The notes: generated by a model not told the origin, from the letters alone. Positions 1 through 8,646 are shown, counted from the stretch's first letter. The stretch is 64,000 nucleotides of DNA from UBA6265 sp964526965 (GCA_964526965.1 CAZGML010000005.1:47832-111831), one strand, 5' to 3'. Program-made: numbers and translations.

Positions 1-418
1 TCATGGAATCACGCTGGCTCAGTGTTTGCTGGTACTTGCTCTCCAGCTGGCGAAGTTGGTCCTTCAGGCGAGAGACAGTCTGAACCTGGATTTCATGCTG
101 CTTGGCGTAAACAGCTGCATTTTCGTCCTGGTCGCGTTTGCGGCGCAGTGCCTCGCGTGCGAGGTCATCCTTGCCGGCGTCTACAGCGCGTTTGGCCTTG
201 GCAGCCCACTCGGTGGCAAGCTGTTTGGTCTCGTCGAGGTCGGCTTCCAACTCTTTCTCTTGCGCAATCATTGATGCGACTTGAGAACGAGCGGTGCGAA
301 TGTTGGAATCCATATCCCGAAGGATCTGGTCGATCATCTTTTCAGGATCTTCTGCGCGATCCAGTACATCGTTGATATTGGCTCGAATCAGTCGGGACAT
401 GCGATCTAAAATACCCAT
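1..418 (-). CDS. pspA: PspA/IM30 family membrane-stress protein (partial)
   Basis: This is the N-terminal ~139 residues of a PspA/IM30 (phage-shock protein A, ESCRT-III-like) protein; the C-terminus lies outside the window. It opens MGILDRMSRLIRANIND, an amphipathic helix typical of the family, followed by the conserved block with DxAEDPEKMIDQ and then an almost uninterrupted heptad coiled coil rich in Glu, Lys, Arg and Gln. Family members coat stressed membranes and maintain membrane integrity. A strong Shine-Dalgarno (GGAGGA) precedes the ATG. It is the last visible gene of a minus-strand operon and sits 27 bases after a 317-residue uncharacterised protein, with a membrane zinc-ribbon protein before that. 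The context suggests envelope stress. Family assignment is confident; the regulatory partners are inferred. Confidence 0.9.
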   Translation of the reverse strand, partial: MGILDRMSRLIRANINDVLDRAEDPEKMIDQILRDMDSNIRTARSQVASMIAQEKELEADLDETKQLATEWAAKAKRAVDAGKDDLAREALRRKRDQDENAAVYAKQHEIQVQTVSRLKDQLRQLESKYQQTLSQRDSM

Positions 419-445
419 TATGTTTCCTCCGATTGTGACATCACG

Positions 446-1399
446 TCAGGCGACGCCGTAAACTTCGATATCCTTGTCCACAAGCGTGGTACCTGAGAAC
501 TGCTTAATGGTATCGCCGAAAGCCAGGGTAAGCTCCACCCGGTTATCCCCCAAATCTCGGTACGCATAGCGGGCAGGAACGCCATCTTCCTGACCCTGGC
601 TGGTATCGATACTCGCAGTGCCATGCACCATGGTCTGGAAACCACCGTCGCTTGAGGACTGCTCGGTGAGGTGCGCAGAATTCATGCCGGTAACAGAAGA
701 GCCCAACAACCAGGTGGCGCCTTCCTGTTCTGCGGTCACGCGGGCAAGCAGCAGGTTTCCGTCATCAGTCTTCAGCGAGATAATGCCGTTGGCGATGTAG
801 TTGTCTCCCAACACGCTTAGCGCATCGCCTTTTTTGAGTTGCAACAAGGGAGATGGTTCGACCGGTTCCGGCAAAGCCAGCAACTGCAAAGCCTGTTCAT
901 CTGCGGTTGGTTCACCGTTTTGCACAACCGTCCCGCGGCTATCGAAGAGCGTGGACAGCCTGTTGATTTCATCCAGCATCCGGGTACGAGCATCATTGTC
1001 TGGCGGCGTGGAGGACGTGAGCTTCTTCACTTCTGCTGCAAGGGCGTCGACTTCGCGGAGCAGGGCAGAGTCGAACAGTCGGAGTTGCTCAAGCGCGGAT
1101 TCGTCGATGCTGTTGTCCGTGAAGATGCCGCCGTAGCCGTAAGATGCAGTTCGAACCCGATCGGCCAACAGTCGGATCTGACCAATGGCCGGCTCGATTG
1201 CAGCAAGGGATTCGAAATCCCGCGCCTTGCTCAACTCCGCGTTGTAACGCGTGAGCGTATCCACCTGCGATACCAGCGCGTTAGCTACAGATTCGCGCAC
1301 TTGCTTGTCGGCATCGCGCCGGGTCTCCTTGTCCTTATATCCCTTGTATCCGGGGATTTTATTGAGGCCACTTTGAATGAAGTTTTCAACGCTGGACAT
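446..1399 (-). CDS. Uncharacterised PspA-linked protein (GYKGY motif plus C-terminal beta domain)
   Basis: A 317-residue soluble protein with no signal peptide or membrane segment, which I cannot assign to a named family with confidence. Residues 1-40 hold a Gly/Tyr motif (IPGYKGYKDKE) followed by a basic RRDADK stretch. Residues ~40-170 look helical and charged. Residues ~195-317 are hydrophobic/beta-like, with a Leu-Lys-Lys-Gly-Asp start and a C-terminal DIEVYG stretch, vaguely like DUF4178-type domains (weak impression only). It lies between a membrane wHTH/zinc-ribbon gene and pspA with gaps of about 30 bases, so co-transcription is likely. A job as PspA partner or membrane-stress adaptor is inference from position alone. 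Confidence 0.8.
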   Translation of the reverse strand: MSSVENFIQSGLNKIPGYKGYKDKETRRDADKQVRESVANALVSQVDTLTRYNAELSKARDFESLAAIEPAIGQIRLLADRVRTASYGYGGIFTDNSIDESALEQLRLFDSALLREVDALAAEVKKLTSSTPPDNDARTRMLDEINRLSTLFDSRGTVVQNGEPTADEQALQLLALPEPVEPSPLLQLKKGDALSVLGDNYIANGIISLKTDDGNLLLARVTAEQEGATWLLGSSVTGMNSAHLTEQSSSDGGFQTMVHGTASIDTSQGQEDGVPARYAYRDLGDNRVELTLAFGDTIKQFSGTTLVDKDIEVYGVA

Positions 1400-1431
1400 G
1401 GCGATAACGTCCTTTCCGAATGAGACGGTTC

Positions 1432-1953
1432 TTACAAGAAGATTTCAGATCCACAGTAGGGGCACTTGATGACCCCTTTACCAGCGAGTTCAAGTTGCCC
1501 GCCGCAGTTTGGGCAGTTCGATTGTGCCTGTAGTGCCGTTGCATCTACGGAGTAGAGTACGCCGCGGTCCCAATCCACATAGCCGGAGAAGAGCCCTCGT
1601 CCGACCAGGTCATAAATGTCGTTACGGACCTTGTCCGTCGTGGCGTTAAGCTCGAGCACGAGGTCAGAAATCGCAACCTGGCCACGTGTTTTGACCATAT
1701 CGAGGAGCTTGCGCTGTTCGCGCACATGGGCAAGGTTTCGTTCTTCCTCACTGCCTTTCCTGTACAGAAAAACTCCTGCGCCCAGAAGGGGGAGAATGAG
1801 TACGCCCCCGAAGAGGGCAGCACCGAAGGCGGCACCGGAAGCGTTGATTGTTCCTTCCTGGTTTCCGAAGAAGAGCCACAGTCCCAGCGCAATAGCGAGG
1901 ACAACTCCAGCCACCGTGAGTATGAGCCCAACGGTTTTGCCACGAGAGTGCAC
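1432..1953 (-). CDS. Membrane-anchored winged-helix and zinc-ribbon protein
   Basis: A 173-residue protein starting at GTG, with AAAGGAG six bases upstream. Two hydrophobic segments (about residues 9-29 and 43-63) anchor it in the membrane. A charged helix leads into a winged-helix-like region (about 80-145; the stretch around ISDLVLELNATTDKVRNDIYDLV has helix-turn-helix character). The C-terminus is a CPNC...CPYC zinc ribbon. The layout suggests a membrane-tethered sensor or scaffold that binds protein or nucleic acid. It is encoded between a glycosyltransferase and the PspA-linked gene. I recognise the architecture but no named family; function is inferred from the pspA operon. Confidence 0.8.
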   Translation of the reverse strand: MHSRGKTVGLILTVAGVVLAIALGLWLFFGNQEGTINASGAAFGAALFGGVLILPLLGAGVFLYRKGSEEERNLAHVREQRKLLDMVKTRGQVAISDLVLELNATTDKVRNDIYDLVGRGLFSGYVDWDRGVLYSVDATALQAQSNCPNCGGQLELAGKGVIKCPYCGSEIFL

Positions 1954-1981
1954 ACCTTGCTCCTTTGCCCCGATTGCGGGG

Positions 1982-3097
1982 TCACTTCAAGAGGTAATCT
2001 TCCAGAATTATACGCGTTTTATGTGCGGTTTGTTCCCAGGTGAATTTTTCGGCGTGCGCCTGTCCCTGTCTGATTAGCTGATCCCGCGTATCCGACTTGG
2101 TGATGAGCAACGTAATCGCATCTGCCAGCGCGGCTTGGTCGTCGTGCATGAACTGGATGGTGGCATCTCCTCCGATCTCATCCAGGGAACTGCCGTGAGC
2201 AGCAACCACGGGCGTTCCGCTGGCCATGGCTTCCAGTACCGGCATGCCAAAGCCCTCGAATTTCGATGGCTGAGCAAACACGGTTGCATTTCGATACAGT
2301 GCAGGTAAATCGGCGGATGGCACGTAATCCAGAATCTTGAGGTGGTCGCCGAGCCCGGCCTGGTTGAGTTGCCCGATCACGTCGTCATACATCCACCCCT
2401 TGCGACCGGCTACGACCAGATCGATATCGTGTTCTTGCAGCACATCACTTACCGCCTTCGCTAGCACGCTAAGGTTTTTGCGCGGTTGAATGGTTCCTAC
2501 CGCCAAAACATATGGACGGCGCAGGTCGTACTGGTGCCGAAGCTCACCATCGGTCTCATCTTTTCGTGCGGTCATGGCTGGGTTGATTCCATGGTGCACG
2601 ACGCCGATCTTCTGCTCAGGGGTGTTGTAGAAGTTCACGAGGTCATCCGCCGTTTGCCTGCTGGGAACGATGATGTGGCGCGCGGTTTTGGCGCTCCAAC
2701 GTGTTGTCAGGTCCAGCATGCGGCGCTGGCCGGGCGGATGCGCTTCTGGCCAGTGGAGATAGCCAAGATCATGAATGGTGACGACCGTAGGCGGATGATA
2801 GAGAGGCACCACATGTGCCGGCACAAAAAGTCCGGTAACACGATTAGCCATTAACTCCCGCGAGAGTCGCCAGTGTGTCCAGAGTCGGCGGCCTGGAATG
2901 TCTCGAATTTCAACGCTGCTGGATTCATCTACCCCAAGGTCGCCGGCATTGCCGTTGACATACAGACGCCAGCCGTAGTCGACGGGTTGGCTCACCAGGG
3001 CACGGATGAGCTCTGCTGAGTAGTTCTCCGTGCCCGTGCGAATCCGGCCCACCGCGCGGCTGGCGTCGAGGCCGATTATTTGATCTGGCCCAGGCAC
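1982..3097 (-). CDS. Glycosyltransferase family 4
   Basis: A 371-residue GT-B glycosyltransferase. The N-terminal half opens IIGLDASRAVG and carries TGTENYSAELIRAL, typical of GT4 acceptor domains. The C-terminal donor-binding half has the GT4 signature in KFEGFGMPVLEAMASGTPVV, with both glutamates of the E-x7-E motif. Such enzymes transfer sugar from a nucleotide-sugar to a lipid or glycan acceptor at the cytoplasmic face of the membrane. The start is GTG, three bases after the fabZ stop with no clear Shine-Dalgarno, so translation is probably coupled to fabZ. The substrate cannot be read from sequence. Confidence 0.9.
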   Translation of the reverse strand: MPGPDQIIGLDASRAVGRIRTGTENYSAELIRALVSQPVDYGWRLYVNGNAGDLGVDESSSVEIRDIPGRRLWTHWRLSRELMANRVTGLFVPAHVVPLYHPPTVVTIHDLGYLHWPEAHPPGQRRMLDLTTRWSAKTARHIIVPSRQTADDLVNFYNTPEQKIGVVHHGINPAMTARKDETDGELRHQYDLRRPYVLAVGTIQPRKNLSVLAKAVSDVLQEHDIDLVVAGRKGWMYDDVIGQLNQAGLGDHLKILDYVPSADLPALYRNATVFAQPSKFEGFGMPVLEAMASGTPVVAAHGSSLDEIGGDATIQFMHDDQAALADAITLLITKSDTRDQLIRQGQAHAEKFTWEQTAHKTRIILEDYLLK

Positions 3098-3100
3098 GAA

Positions 3101-3556
3101 TTAATCGGCCATTGGGCTGGGAACGAGAGCGAACATCAGCTCGCCCCTGCATGCAAGTTCGCCATCGACGGTTGCAGTGGCCGTGCAGGTGCCAACTCCA
3201 CGGCGAAACTGACCAAGCTCCACAGTCATCAGAAGCTGGTCGCCTGGCTTCACCTGGCGCTTGAAGCGGACTTTGTCGATGCCGGCGAACATGGCGAGTT
3301 TGTCCTTGTATTCGTCAAGAACCATCAACGCAACGCCGCCGGTCTGCGCCATTGCTTCAACAATCAGCACTCCTGGCATGACAGGGTATTCGGGGAAATG
3401 TCCCTGGAAGAAGGGCTCGTTCGCCGTCACGTTCTTCACCCCCACTGACTTTTCGCCCGGTTCCAGTTCGATAATCCGGTCCACCAGCAGGAACGGATAG
3501 CGGTGGGGGAGCAGTTCGCGAATGGCGAGACTGTCCATTGGCAGGGTGATTTCCAT
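3101..3556 (-). CDS. fabZ: 3-hydroxyacyl-[ACP] dehydratase FabZ
   Basis: 151 residues, the normal FabZ length. FabZ dehydrates 3-hydroxyacyl-ACP in type II fatty acid synthesis. The sequence has LLPHRYPFLLVDRI near the start and the catalytic histidine in NEPFFQGHFPEYPVMPGVLIVEAMAQ, where the conserved Glu of the dimeric hot-dog active site also lies. GAGGAA upstream supports the ATG. It heads the minus-strand operon that continues into a glycosyltransferase and the pspA genes, linking lipid synthesis to envelope maintenance. It is divergent from gpsA, another phospholipid precursor gene. Confidence 0.96.
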   Translation of the reverse strand: MEITLPMDSLAIRELLPHRYPFLLVDRIIELEPGEKSVGVKNVTANEPFFQGHFPEYPVMPGVLIVEAMAQTGGVALMVLDEYKDKLAMFAGIDKVRFKRQVKPGDQLLMTVELGQFRRGVGTCTATATVDGELACRGELMFALVPSPMAD

Positions 3557-3635
3557 AGTTGATTTTTCCTCTCAGAACTGCGGGTACCATAGGTAAATGT
3601 ACGAGCAGTCTACGGAGTATCACTGGAGCCCGTCA

Positions 3636-4649
3636 ATGAAGCGCACGACAGGAAAGCTGGCCGTTATAGGTTCTGGGGCGTGGGGAACCACCCTCGCGCT
3701 CGTGGCGAACAGGGCTGGCACCGATACCACCCTTGTGGTTCGAAATGATGAGGTTTTCGCTTCGATGCGCGACGCTCGAGTGCACCCGCACTCGTTGCCA
3801 GGCATCGAAATACCGCGAGAGATCACCCTTTCACAGGATGTAACGAGCGCGATAGATGGGGCGGATGCGGTACTTTTCGTGGTGCCCACACAAAAACTGC
3901 GTGGAGCCATTGAGCCGATCGCGACCCGGCTCCGGGGCAAGATCGTGAACACTGCCTCGAAGGGGATCGAGATCGGGACGTCGATGTTGCCGAGCCAGAT
4001 TCTTGAAGATGTCATAGGCACCTTTGCTGATACACCGATTGCCGTGCTTTCCGGTCCGAACCTGGCCGGGGAGATCGCTGTCGGCAAGCCCGGCACTACG
4101 GTCATTGCCAGCGAAAATCTGGATGTAGCAGATGCCATGCAATCGATGATGATGGGGGAGATGTTCCGCGTCTACACGGCTTCGGATGTGATCGGTGTGC
4201 AGTTTGGCGGGGCGCTGAAGAATATCATCGCGATTGGCGCCGGTATCGGCGACGGACTTGACGCTGGGGACAACGCCAAGGCTGCGTTTATGACGCGCGG
4301 GATCGCTGAAATCACCCGACTCGGCACGCATTTCGGTGCCGATGCCCTCACGTTCGCCGGCCTCAGCGGGATTGGTGACCTTATTTGCACCTGCTCCAGC
4401 ACCCTTTCGCGTAACCATCGGGTGGGTGCCGGGATTGCTGCCGGTAAATCGCTGGACGAAATTATTTCATCAATGTCCGAGGTTGCCGAGGGTGTGGATA
4501 CCACGCGGGCAACGGTCGAGATGGCACGACATCACGGCATCGAGATGCCGATTGCCACCGAGATGAGCAAGGTACTGTTTGAAGGAAAGTCGCCGATGGA
4601 AGCGGTTCGCGAGCTTATGGTCCGCGAACCGCGGCGGGAGAAGGTCTAG
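3636..4649 (+). CDS. gpsA: NAD(P)-dependent glycerol-3-phosphate dehydrogenase GpsA
   Basis: 337 residues. GpsA reduces dihydroxyacetone phosphate to sn-glycerol-3-phosphate for phospholipid synthesis. The Rossmann motif GSGAWG is at residues 12-17. The conserved GAxKNIIAIGAGIGDG and DNAKAAFMTRG blocks around the catalytic lysine are present, as is FAGLSGIGDLICTC. I chose the ATG at 3636 because GGAG lies seven bases upstream; an in-frame ATG at 3597 would add 13 unconserved residues and has no good ribosome site. It overlaps the convergent purA stop by four bases. Confidence 0.95.
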   Translation: MKRTTGKLAVIGSGAWGTTLALVANRAGTDTTLVVRNDEVFASMRDARVHPHSLPGIEIPREITLSQDVTSAIDGADAVLFVVPTQKLRGAIEPIATRLRGKIVNTASKGIEIGTSMLPSQILEDVIGTFADTPIAVLSGPNLAGEIAVGKPGTTVIASENLDVADAMQSMMMGEMFRVYTASDVIGVQFGGALKNIIAIGAGIGDGLDAGDNAKAAFMTRGIAEITRLGTHFGADALTFAGLSGIGDLICTCSSTLSRNHRVGAGIAAGKSLDEIISSMSEVAEGVDTTRATVEMARHHGIEMPIATEMSKVLFEGKSPMEAVRELMVREPRREKV

Positions 4650-5917
4650 CGTGAAATCAACTGTTCGCGCGCTGGTCCAACTCCGACATACTTAACCGGT
4701 GCCCCGATCTGTTCCTGGATCACGCTGATGTACTGAAGCGCTTGGGATGGAAGTTGGTCGAATGCGCGCATACTGGTAGTGTCTTCTTGCCAACCTTCAA
4801 TCTCTTGCCAGGATGGCGTGACACCGGCCAGGTTGTCTAGCTGGGCAGGAACGTGTGTGAGTTGACGTCCATCGACATCATAATCGGTGCAGACCTTTAC
4901 GGATTCAAACGTATCAAGAACATCGACCAGGGTAAGCGCGACTTCGGTAACGCCATTGAGGCGTCCGGTTTGGCGAGCAGCCACGCCATCAAACCAACCG
5001 GTGCGACGTGGTCGGCCGGTGGTGGTACCGAACTCGTTGCCTCGTTGGCGGATTTCCTCGCCAACATCGTCTGTCAGTTCCGTCGGCATGGGGCCGGCCC
5101 CCACCCGGGTGCTGTACGCCTTGTACACACCGAGCACTCGCTCCACCTGCGTGGGAGCGATGCCAGCACCCTGGCAGGCACCAGCAGCCGTGGGCGATGA
5201 GCTTGTGACATACGGGTAGGTTCCGTAATCAATATCGAGCATTGATCCCTGGGCGCACTCCACGAGCACGTTCTCACCTTTTTGCAGCGCGTCCTGCACC
5301 AACACTTCGGTCGGTGTTATCTGCGACCGGAGGTGCTCCGACCATTCCAGCAGGTTCTGGTAGAGGCTATCGAACTCGATTTCCTCAGCGCCGAAGACAT
5401 TTGAGAAGATCGCATTTTTGCTATCGACTTCGATAGCCAGCTTGCGACGGAGTATCTCTGGATCCAGCAAGTCGCATACACGAATGCCGTGCCGACTGAC
5501 CTTGTCCGCATAGGCCGGTCCATTGCCACGCAGGGTGGTGCCGATCTCGTCGCTCTGGCGACGTTGCTCTTCCAGTTGATCGAGTTTGGCGTGATAGGGG
5601 AGTACCAAATGTGCGCGATCTGAAATTTGCAGGCGGCTCGTATCAATGCCGCGAGCGTTGAGGTCTCGCAACTCGGTGGACAGCGTCTCCAGGTCGATCA
5701 CGACTCCCGCGCCGATTACGCAAGTGACATCTTCATTGAGAATGCCCGACGGAATGAGATGGAGCTGAAATGTGCCCTCATCAGTCTTTACAGTATGACC
5801 AGCATTGCTGCCGCCATTTGCGCGTACAACCATACTCGCTTGCGAAGCGAGGGCATCCGTAAGTTTGCCCTTGCCTTCATCGCCCCACTGTCCACCCATA
5901 ATGACTGTTGCTGGCAT
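4646..5917 (-). CDS. purA: Adenylosuccinate synthetase PurA
   Basis: 423 residues, full length. PurA joins IMP and aspartate with GTP, the first committed step to AMP. The phosphate-binding loop GDEGKGK is at residues 12-18, followed by GGSNAGHTV, and the C-terminal substrate loop with TTTGRPRRTGWFD is intact. GAGAGG upstream supports the ATG. It stands alone on the minus strand, with the dnaJ-type gene 60 bases upstream in the same direction, so possible co-transcription cannot be excluded. Confidence 0.97.
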   Translation of the reverse strand: MPATVIMGGQWGDEGKGKLTDALASQASMVVRANGGSNAGHTVKTDEGTFQLHLIPSGILNEDVTCVIGAGVVIDLETLSTELRDLNARGIDTSRLQISDRAHLVLPYHAKLDQLEEQRRQSDEIGTTLRGNGPAYADKVSRHGIRVCDLLDPEILRRKLAIEVDSKNAIFSNVFGAEEIEFDSLYQNLLEWSEHLRSQITPTEVLVQDALQKGENVLVECAQGSMLDIDYGTYPYVTSSSPTAAGACQGAGIAPTQVERVLGVYKAYSTRVGAGPMPTELTDDVGEEIRQRGNEFGTTTGRPRRTGWFDGVAARQTGRLNGVTEVALTLVDVLDTFESVKVCTDYDVDGRQLTHVPAQLDNLAGVTPSWQEIEGWQEDTTSMRAFDQLPSQALQYISVIQEQIGAPVKYVGVGPAREQLISR

Positions 5918-5977
5918 TTCAGCCTCTCTGTACCGCAGTTCAAATGCACAATTGCAATTCCGAAATGATTGCCAGCG

Positions 5978-7066
5978 CTATTGTCGCATGTCGCGAAGTT
6001 CCGCGAAGCGTCGCTTCTCTTCTTCAGACAAACCGGTTGGCAATGTGACCTGGATGGTCACAAGCATATCGCCCGCTGTTGACTTGCCCTGCGCCGGCAT
6101 TCCCTTACCACGCAGGCGGAAGACATCACCGTTTTGGGTGCCTTCAGGAATGCGCAACGCAACGCGTCCGCTCAGGGTAGGTACGATCGTCTCGCCACCG
6201 AGCAGGGCGGTGAAGAGCGGAACCTCGACCTTCGTGCGAATGTTGCGACCGTCCATTTCGAATCGGGGATCAGGGATCACATTGATGAGCAGGTACACGT
6301 CCCCGTTCGGTCCACCGTTTACACCGGGTCCACCCTGACCGGAGATCCGTACGCGTGATCCTGTTTTGACCCCGCGTGGAATCCGTACTTCCAGGGTTTT
6401 TGTATGGCTCACCTGGCCGGTTCCATTACACGTCGGGCACGGGGCACCTCGTGCCATTCCGGTACCGTTACACGTTCCGCAGATTTCCGGTGAATTGACG
6501 GTCATGCGGCGATTGGTGCCCTCGAAGGCTTCCTGGATCGTGATGTCGGTGTGGACTTCCAGATCCTCACCGCGAGCCGGGCGACTCGTGCGTGTGGATG
6601 CACGGCCGCCTCGACCATCGTTGCCGAAGAGCAGGTTGAAGAAATCGGAGAATCGACCGCCTTCTTCGCGGAATCCGCCGCTTTCTGTCCACTCCCAGCT
6701 ACCAGAAGGTGCGCCGCCACCCGTAAACCATCGTTCGAAGTCTTCATCGGATGAGGTTGCGTTGGTGCGATAGGTGGTACGGCCAGTGCCCCGGTTGAAC
6801 GACATGTCGTCCGGATCAACTCCGGCATCGCGGTATCGTTGCCAGTCCTCTCCGAAACGGTCATACATTTTGCGCTTTTCAGCATCGGCGAGAACTTCGT
6901 ACGCTTCGTTAACTTCCTTGAATTTGTCCTCGGCTGCGGGATCATTGGGATTGGCGTCTGGATGGAACTCGCGAGCCTTGGTTCGGAAAGCAGATTTGAT
7001 TTCAGTTTCAGATGCAGTGCGAGGAATTCCCAGCACCGCGTAATAGTCTTTGAATGCTACTGGCAT
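5978..7066 (-). CDS. dnaJ: DnaJ-family co-chaperone with a half-size zinc finger
   Basis: 362 residues. The J domain covers residues 1-70 with HPD at 35-37, the motif that triggers DnaK ATP hydrolysis. A Gly/Phe-rich linker follows, then a cysteine region and the C-terminal substrate-binding beta domains (VRISGQGGPG, PLFTALLGGE, LRLRGKGMP-like). Canonical DnaJ has four CxxCxGxG repeats; only two are present here (C196/C199 and C210/C213), enough for one zinc site. It is therefore intermediate between DnaJ and CbpA. GAGGAG precedes the ATG. No dnaK or grpE is adjacent. Confidence 0.92.
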   Translation of the reverse strand: MPVAFKDYYAVLGIPRTASETEIKSAFRTKAREFHPDANPNDPAAEDKFKEVNEAYEVLADAEKRKMYDRFGEDWQRYRDAGVDPDDMSFNRGTGRTTYRTNATSSDEDFERWFTGGGAPSGSWEWTESGGFREEGGRFSDFFNLLFGNDGRGGRASTRTSRPARGEDLEVHTDITIQEAFEGTNRRMTVNSPEICGTCNGTGMARGAPCPTCNGTGQVSHTKTLEVRIPRGVKTGSRVRISGQGGPGVNGGPNGDVYLLINVIPDPRFEMDGRNIRTKVEVPLFTALLGGETIVPTLSGRVALRIPEGTQNGDVFRLRGKGMPAQGKSTAGDMLVTIQVTLPTGLSEEEKRRFAELRDMRQ

Positions 7067-7124
7067 GGTTTCTCCTCAGAACAGGTATCAATAACACTAT
7101 TCTACGAGGTTGAGTCGTCTTGTG

Positions 7125-7742
7125 TCAACTATCTTCACTTGGCTGGCTTTGCGCTGCTTCGATCACTGGTTTGAAGGGGCTGATCAGGCGTGAGTCGCCC
7201 GTTTGAATGCGTCGATAGCCGCGATTTAGCCACCAGAATCCGACCGGAGCGACAACAAGCACACCCCACGGCAGGAAGACAGCGATGATGGCAAGGGCCG
7301 CTGCGAGAGCATCTTCCATCAGGCTCACAATCGGATTGCCGAGGCCGCGGGTAGATTCCGTGATTCCAGGCCGGGTGGACGCTTTCATCCAGTGCACGGC
7401 GCCACCGATTACCAGGCCAAATATCAGCGCCCATACGATATGGATATGATCGTTTTGATGGGCTACCGCCATAAATACCAGCGCCGCCGCTCCGGGTCTC
7501 AGTGCGGTGTGGATGAAATCGCTGATGTGGTCGATTCTGGCAATTTTGTCCGGCACCAGCTCCAGCGGCAAGGCCAGCAGGATCACCAGTAGCCCGAGGT
7601 TGGTGGATAGCCAGTCGTAAGGGGTTGGCAAGTTGACGAAGCCGGTGGTTCGGTCAGCGAGCGCCAGCACCAAAATCGGAAAGTAGGCGTTGAGCCCTGC
7701 GCTTGCGGCGAGTCCAGCTCCGGTGAGAAACAGCGTAAACAT
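7125..7742 (-). CDS. DUF4126 family integral membrane protein
   Basis: About 205 residues with roughly five hydrophobic segments and the start MFTLFLTGAGLAASAGLNAYFPILVLALADR, which matches the DUF4126 family as I know it (function unknown). A loop rich in Ala and Gly and a C-terminal polar tail follow. The ATG at 7742 begins directly with the conserved hydrophobic helix. An upstream in-frame start at 7784 would add 14 unconserved residues and overlap the lexA terminator region, so I prefer 7742, although its GGAG is 12 bases away. It lies downstream of lexA on the same strand. Confidence 0.8.
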   Translation of the reverse strand: MFTLFLTGAGLAASAGLNAYFPILVLALADRTTGFVNLPTPYDWLSTNLGLLVILLALPLELVPDKIARIDHISDFIHTALRPGAAALVFMAVAHQNDHIHIVWALIFGLVIGGAVHWMKASTRPGITESTRGLGNPIVSLMEDALAAALAIIAVFLPWGVLVVAPVGFWWLNRGYRRIQTGDSRLISPFKPVIEAAQSQPSEDS

Positions 7743-7785
7743 CGGTGGGATGTGCTCCAGGTGAGTAAACGTGGAAAACCACAAA

Positions 7786-7821
7786 ATGCGGCAGTGCTCG
7801 ATTATACGAAAACTGCCGCAT
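7786..7821 (-). terminator. Rho-independent terminator after lexA
   Basis: A perfect 10-bp inverted repeat (ATGCGGCAGT / ACTGCCGCAT) with a 16-base loop. Read on the minus strand it is followed by TTTGTGGTTTT. It lies 25 bases beyond the lexA stop. Confidence 0.75.
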
Positions 7822-7846
7822 CCTCGCTCTGTGAGGAGAAGATCAA

Positions 7847-8488
7847 CTAGTCAATCTGGCGAACAACGCTTACCAGCTTGCCCTGTACACGCACGTTATC
7901 GGCTGATGTGTAAATAGGATCCATGGTGACGTTGGCGGGCTGCAGGCGTACCTGGTCGCCCTCGAGATAGAACTTCTTGAGTGTGGTTTCGCGCTCGGAT
8001 TCGAGCCAAACTGCCACAGTTTCGCCATTCTCACAGGTGTTTTGCGCTCGCAGTACAACGATGTCACCATCGTTAATGAGCGCATCAATCATCGAAAGAC
8101 CCTTGACTCGCAGTGCGAACAGGCCTTCACCGTCGCCCGGGGCAATACTTGGGCTGACATCGACGGTTCCCAAAATGTCTTCTTCGGAGAATGCTTCTGG
8201 TACTTCAATCGGCGAACCGGCCGCGATTTGTCCCACAATATTTACCGGTACGGTGGTATTGTTGCGCTGCGGCACGCGGCCAACGAGCTCGATGCCGCGG
8301 GAGATGTTGCGGTTGCGGCGGATGAGATCTCGCTCTTCCAGCACTTTCAGGTTGTAATCCACAACGCTGGTTGACGAGATGTTGAGTTCGTTCTTGATAT
8401 CCCGGATTGTGGGTGGGTAATCATTCTGGTCAAGAAACGCCGCGATATAATCGAGAACAGCTTGTTGGCGTTCGGAGAGTTTCTTCAT
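7847..8488 (-). CDS. lexA: LexA SOS repressor / autoprotease
   Basis: 213 residues from the ATG at 8488; an ATG two codons earlier (8494) is equally possible. The N-terminal winged helix spans ~1-65. The self-cleavage site is Ala90-Gly91 (QIAAGSP). The catalytic dyad is Ser132 in KGLSMIDALINDGD and the Lys in TTLKKFY (about 171). The usual GDSM box reads GLSM here. LexA represses DNA-damage genes and cleaves itself when RecA is activated. Its own promoter carries a perfect LexA box, so it is autoregulated. It is divergent from mutS2, with a terminator just downstream. Confidence 0.96.
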   Translation of the reverse strand: MKKLSERQQAVLDYIAAFLDQNDYPPTIRDIKNELNISSTSVVDYNLKVLEERDLIRRNRNISRGIELVGRVPQRNNTTVPVNIVGQIAAGSPIEVPEAFSEEDILGTVDVSPSIAPGDGEGLFALRVKGLSMIDALINDGDIVVLRAQNTCENGETVAVWLESERETTLKKFYLEGDQVRLQPANVTMDPIYTSADNVRVQGKLVSVVRQID

Positions 8489-8547
8489 GATCATGGGCCT
8501 CACTTCGCTGAGCCAGGCGAGTTGGCTCGTGACATATCGACACGTTG

Positions 8548-8577
8548 AGTATAGTTTCGAACACTTGTTCGTGTCAA
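8548..8577 (-). promoter_or_regulatory. lexA promoter (-35 TTGACA, -10 TATACT)
   Basis: On the minus strand there is a consensus -35 (TTGACA, 8572-8577) and a near-consensus -10 (TATACT, 8548-8553) with an 18-base spacer. The spacer is filled by the LexA box, so repressor binding would block RNA polymerase directly. Confidence 0.85.
8558..8571. promoter_or_regulatory. LexA (SOS) box, perfect palindrome
   Basis: CGAACACTTGTTCG matches the Gram-positive-type LexA operator (CGAAC-N4-GTTCG) with perfect dyad symmetry. It lies inside the lexA promoter spacer and 76 bases before the divergent mutS2 start, so it could influence both genes. Confidence 0.93.
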
Positions 8578-8646
8578 CCCAAATCAGATCATCTGTTCGA
8601 TGTTTAGGATATGCCCGCGCCTTCGGCCGGGATAAAGAGCACATTT

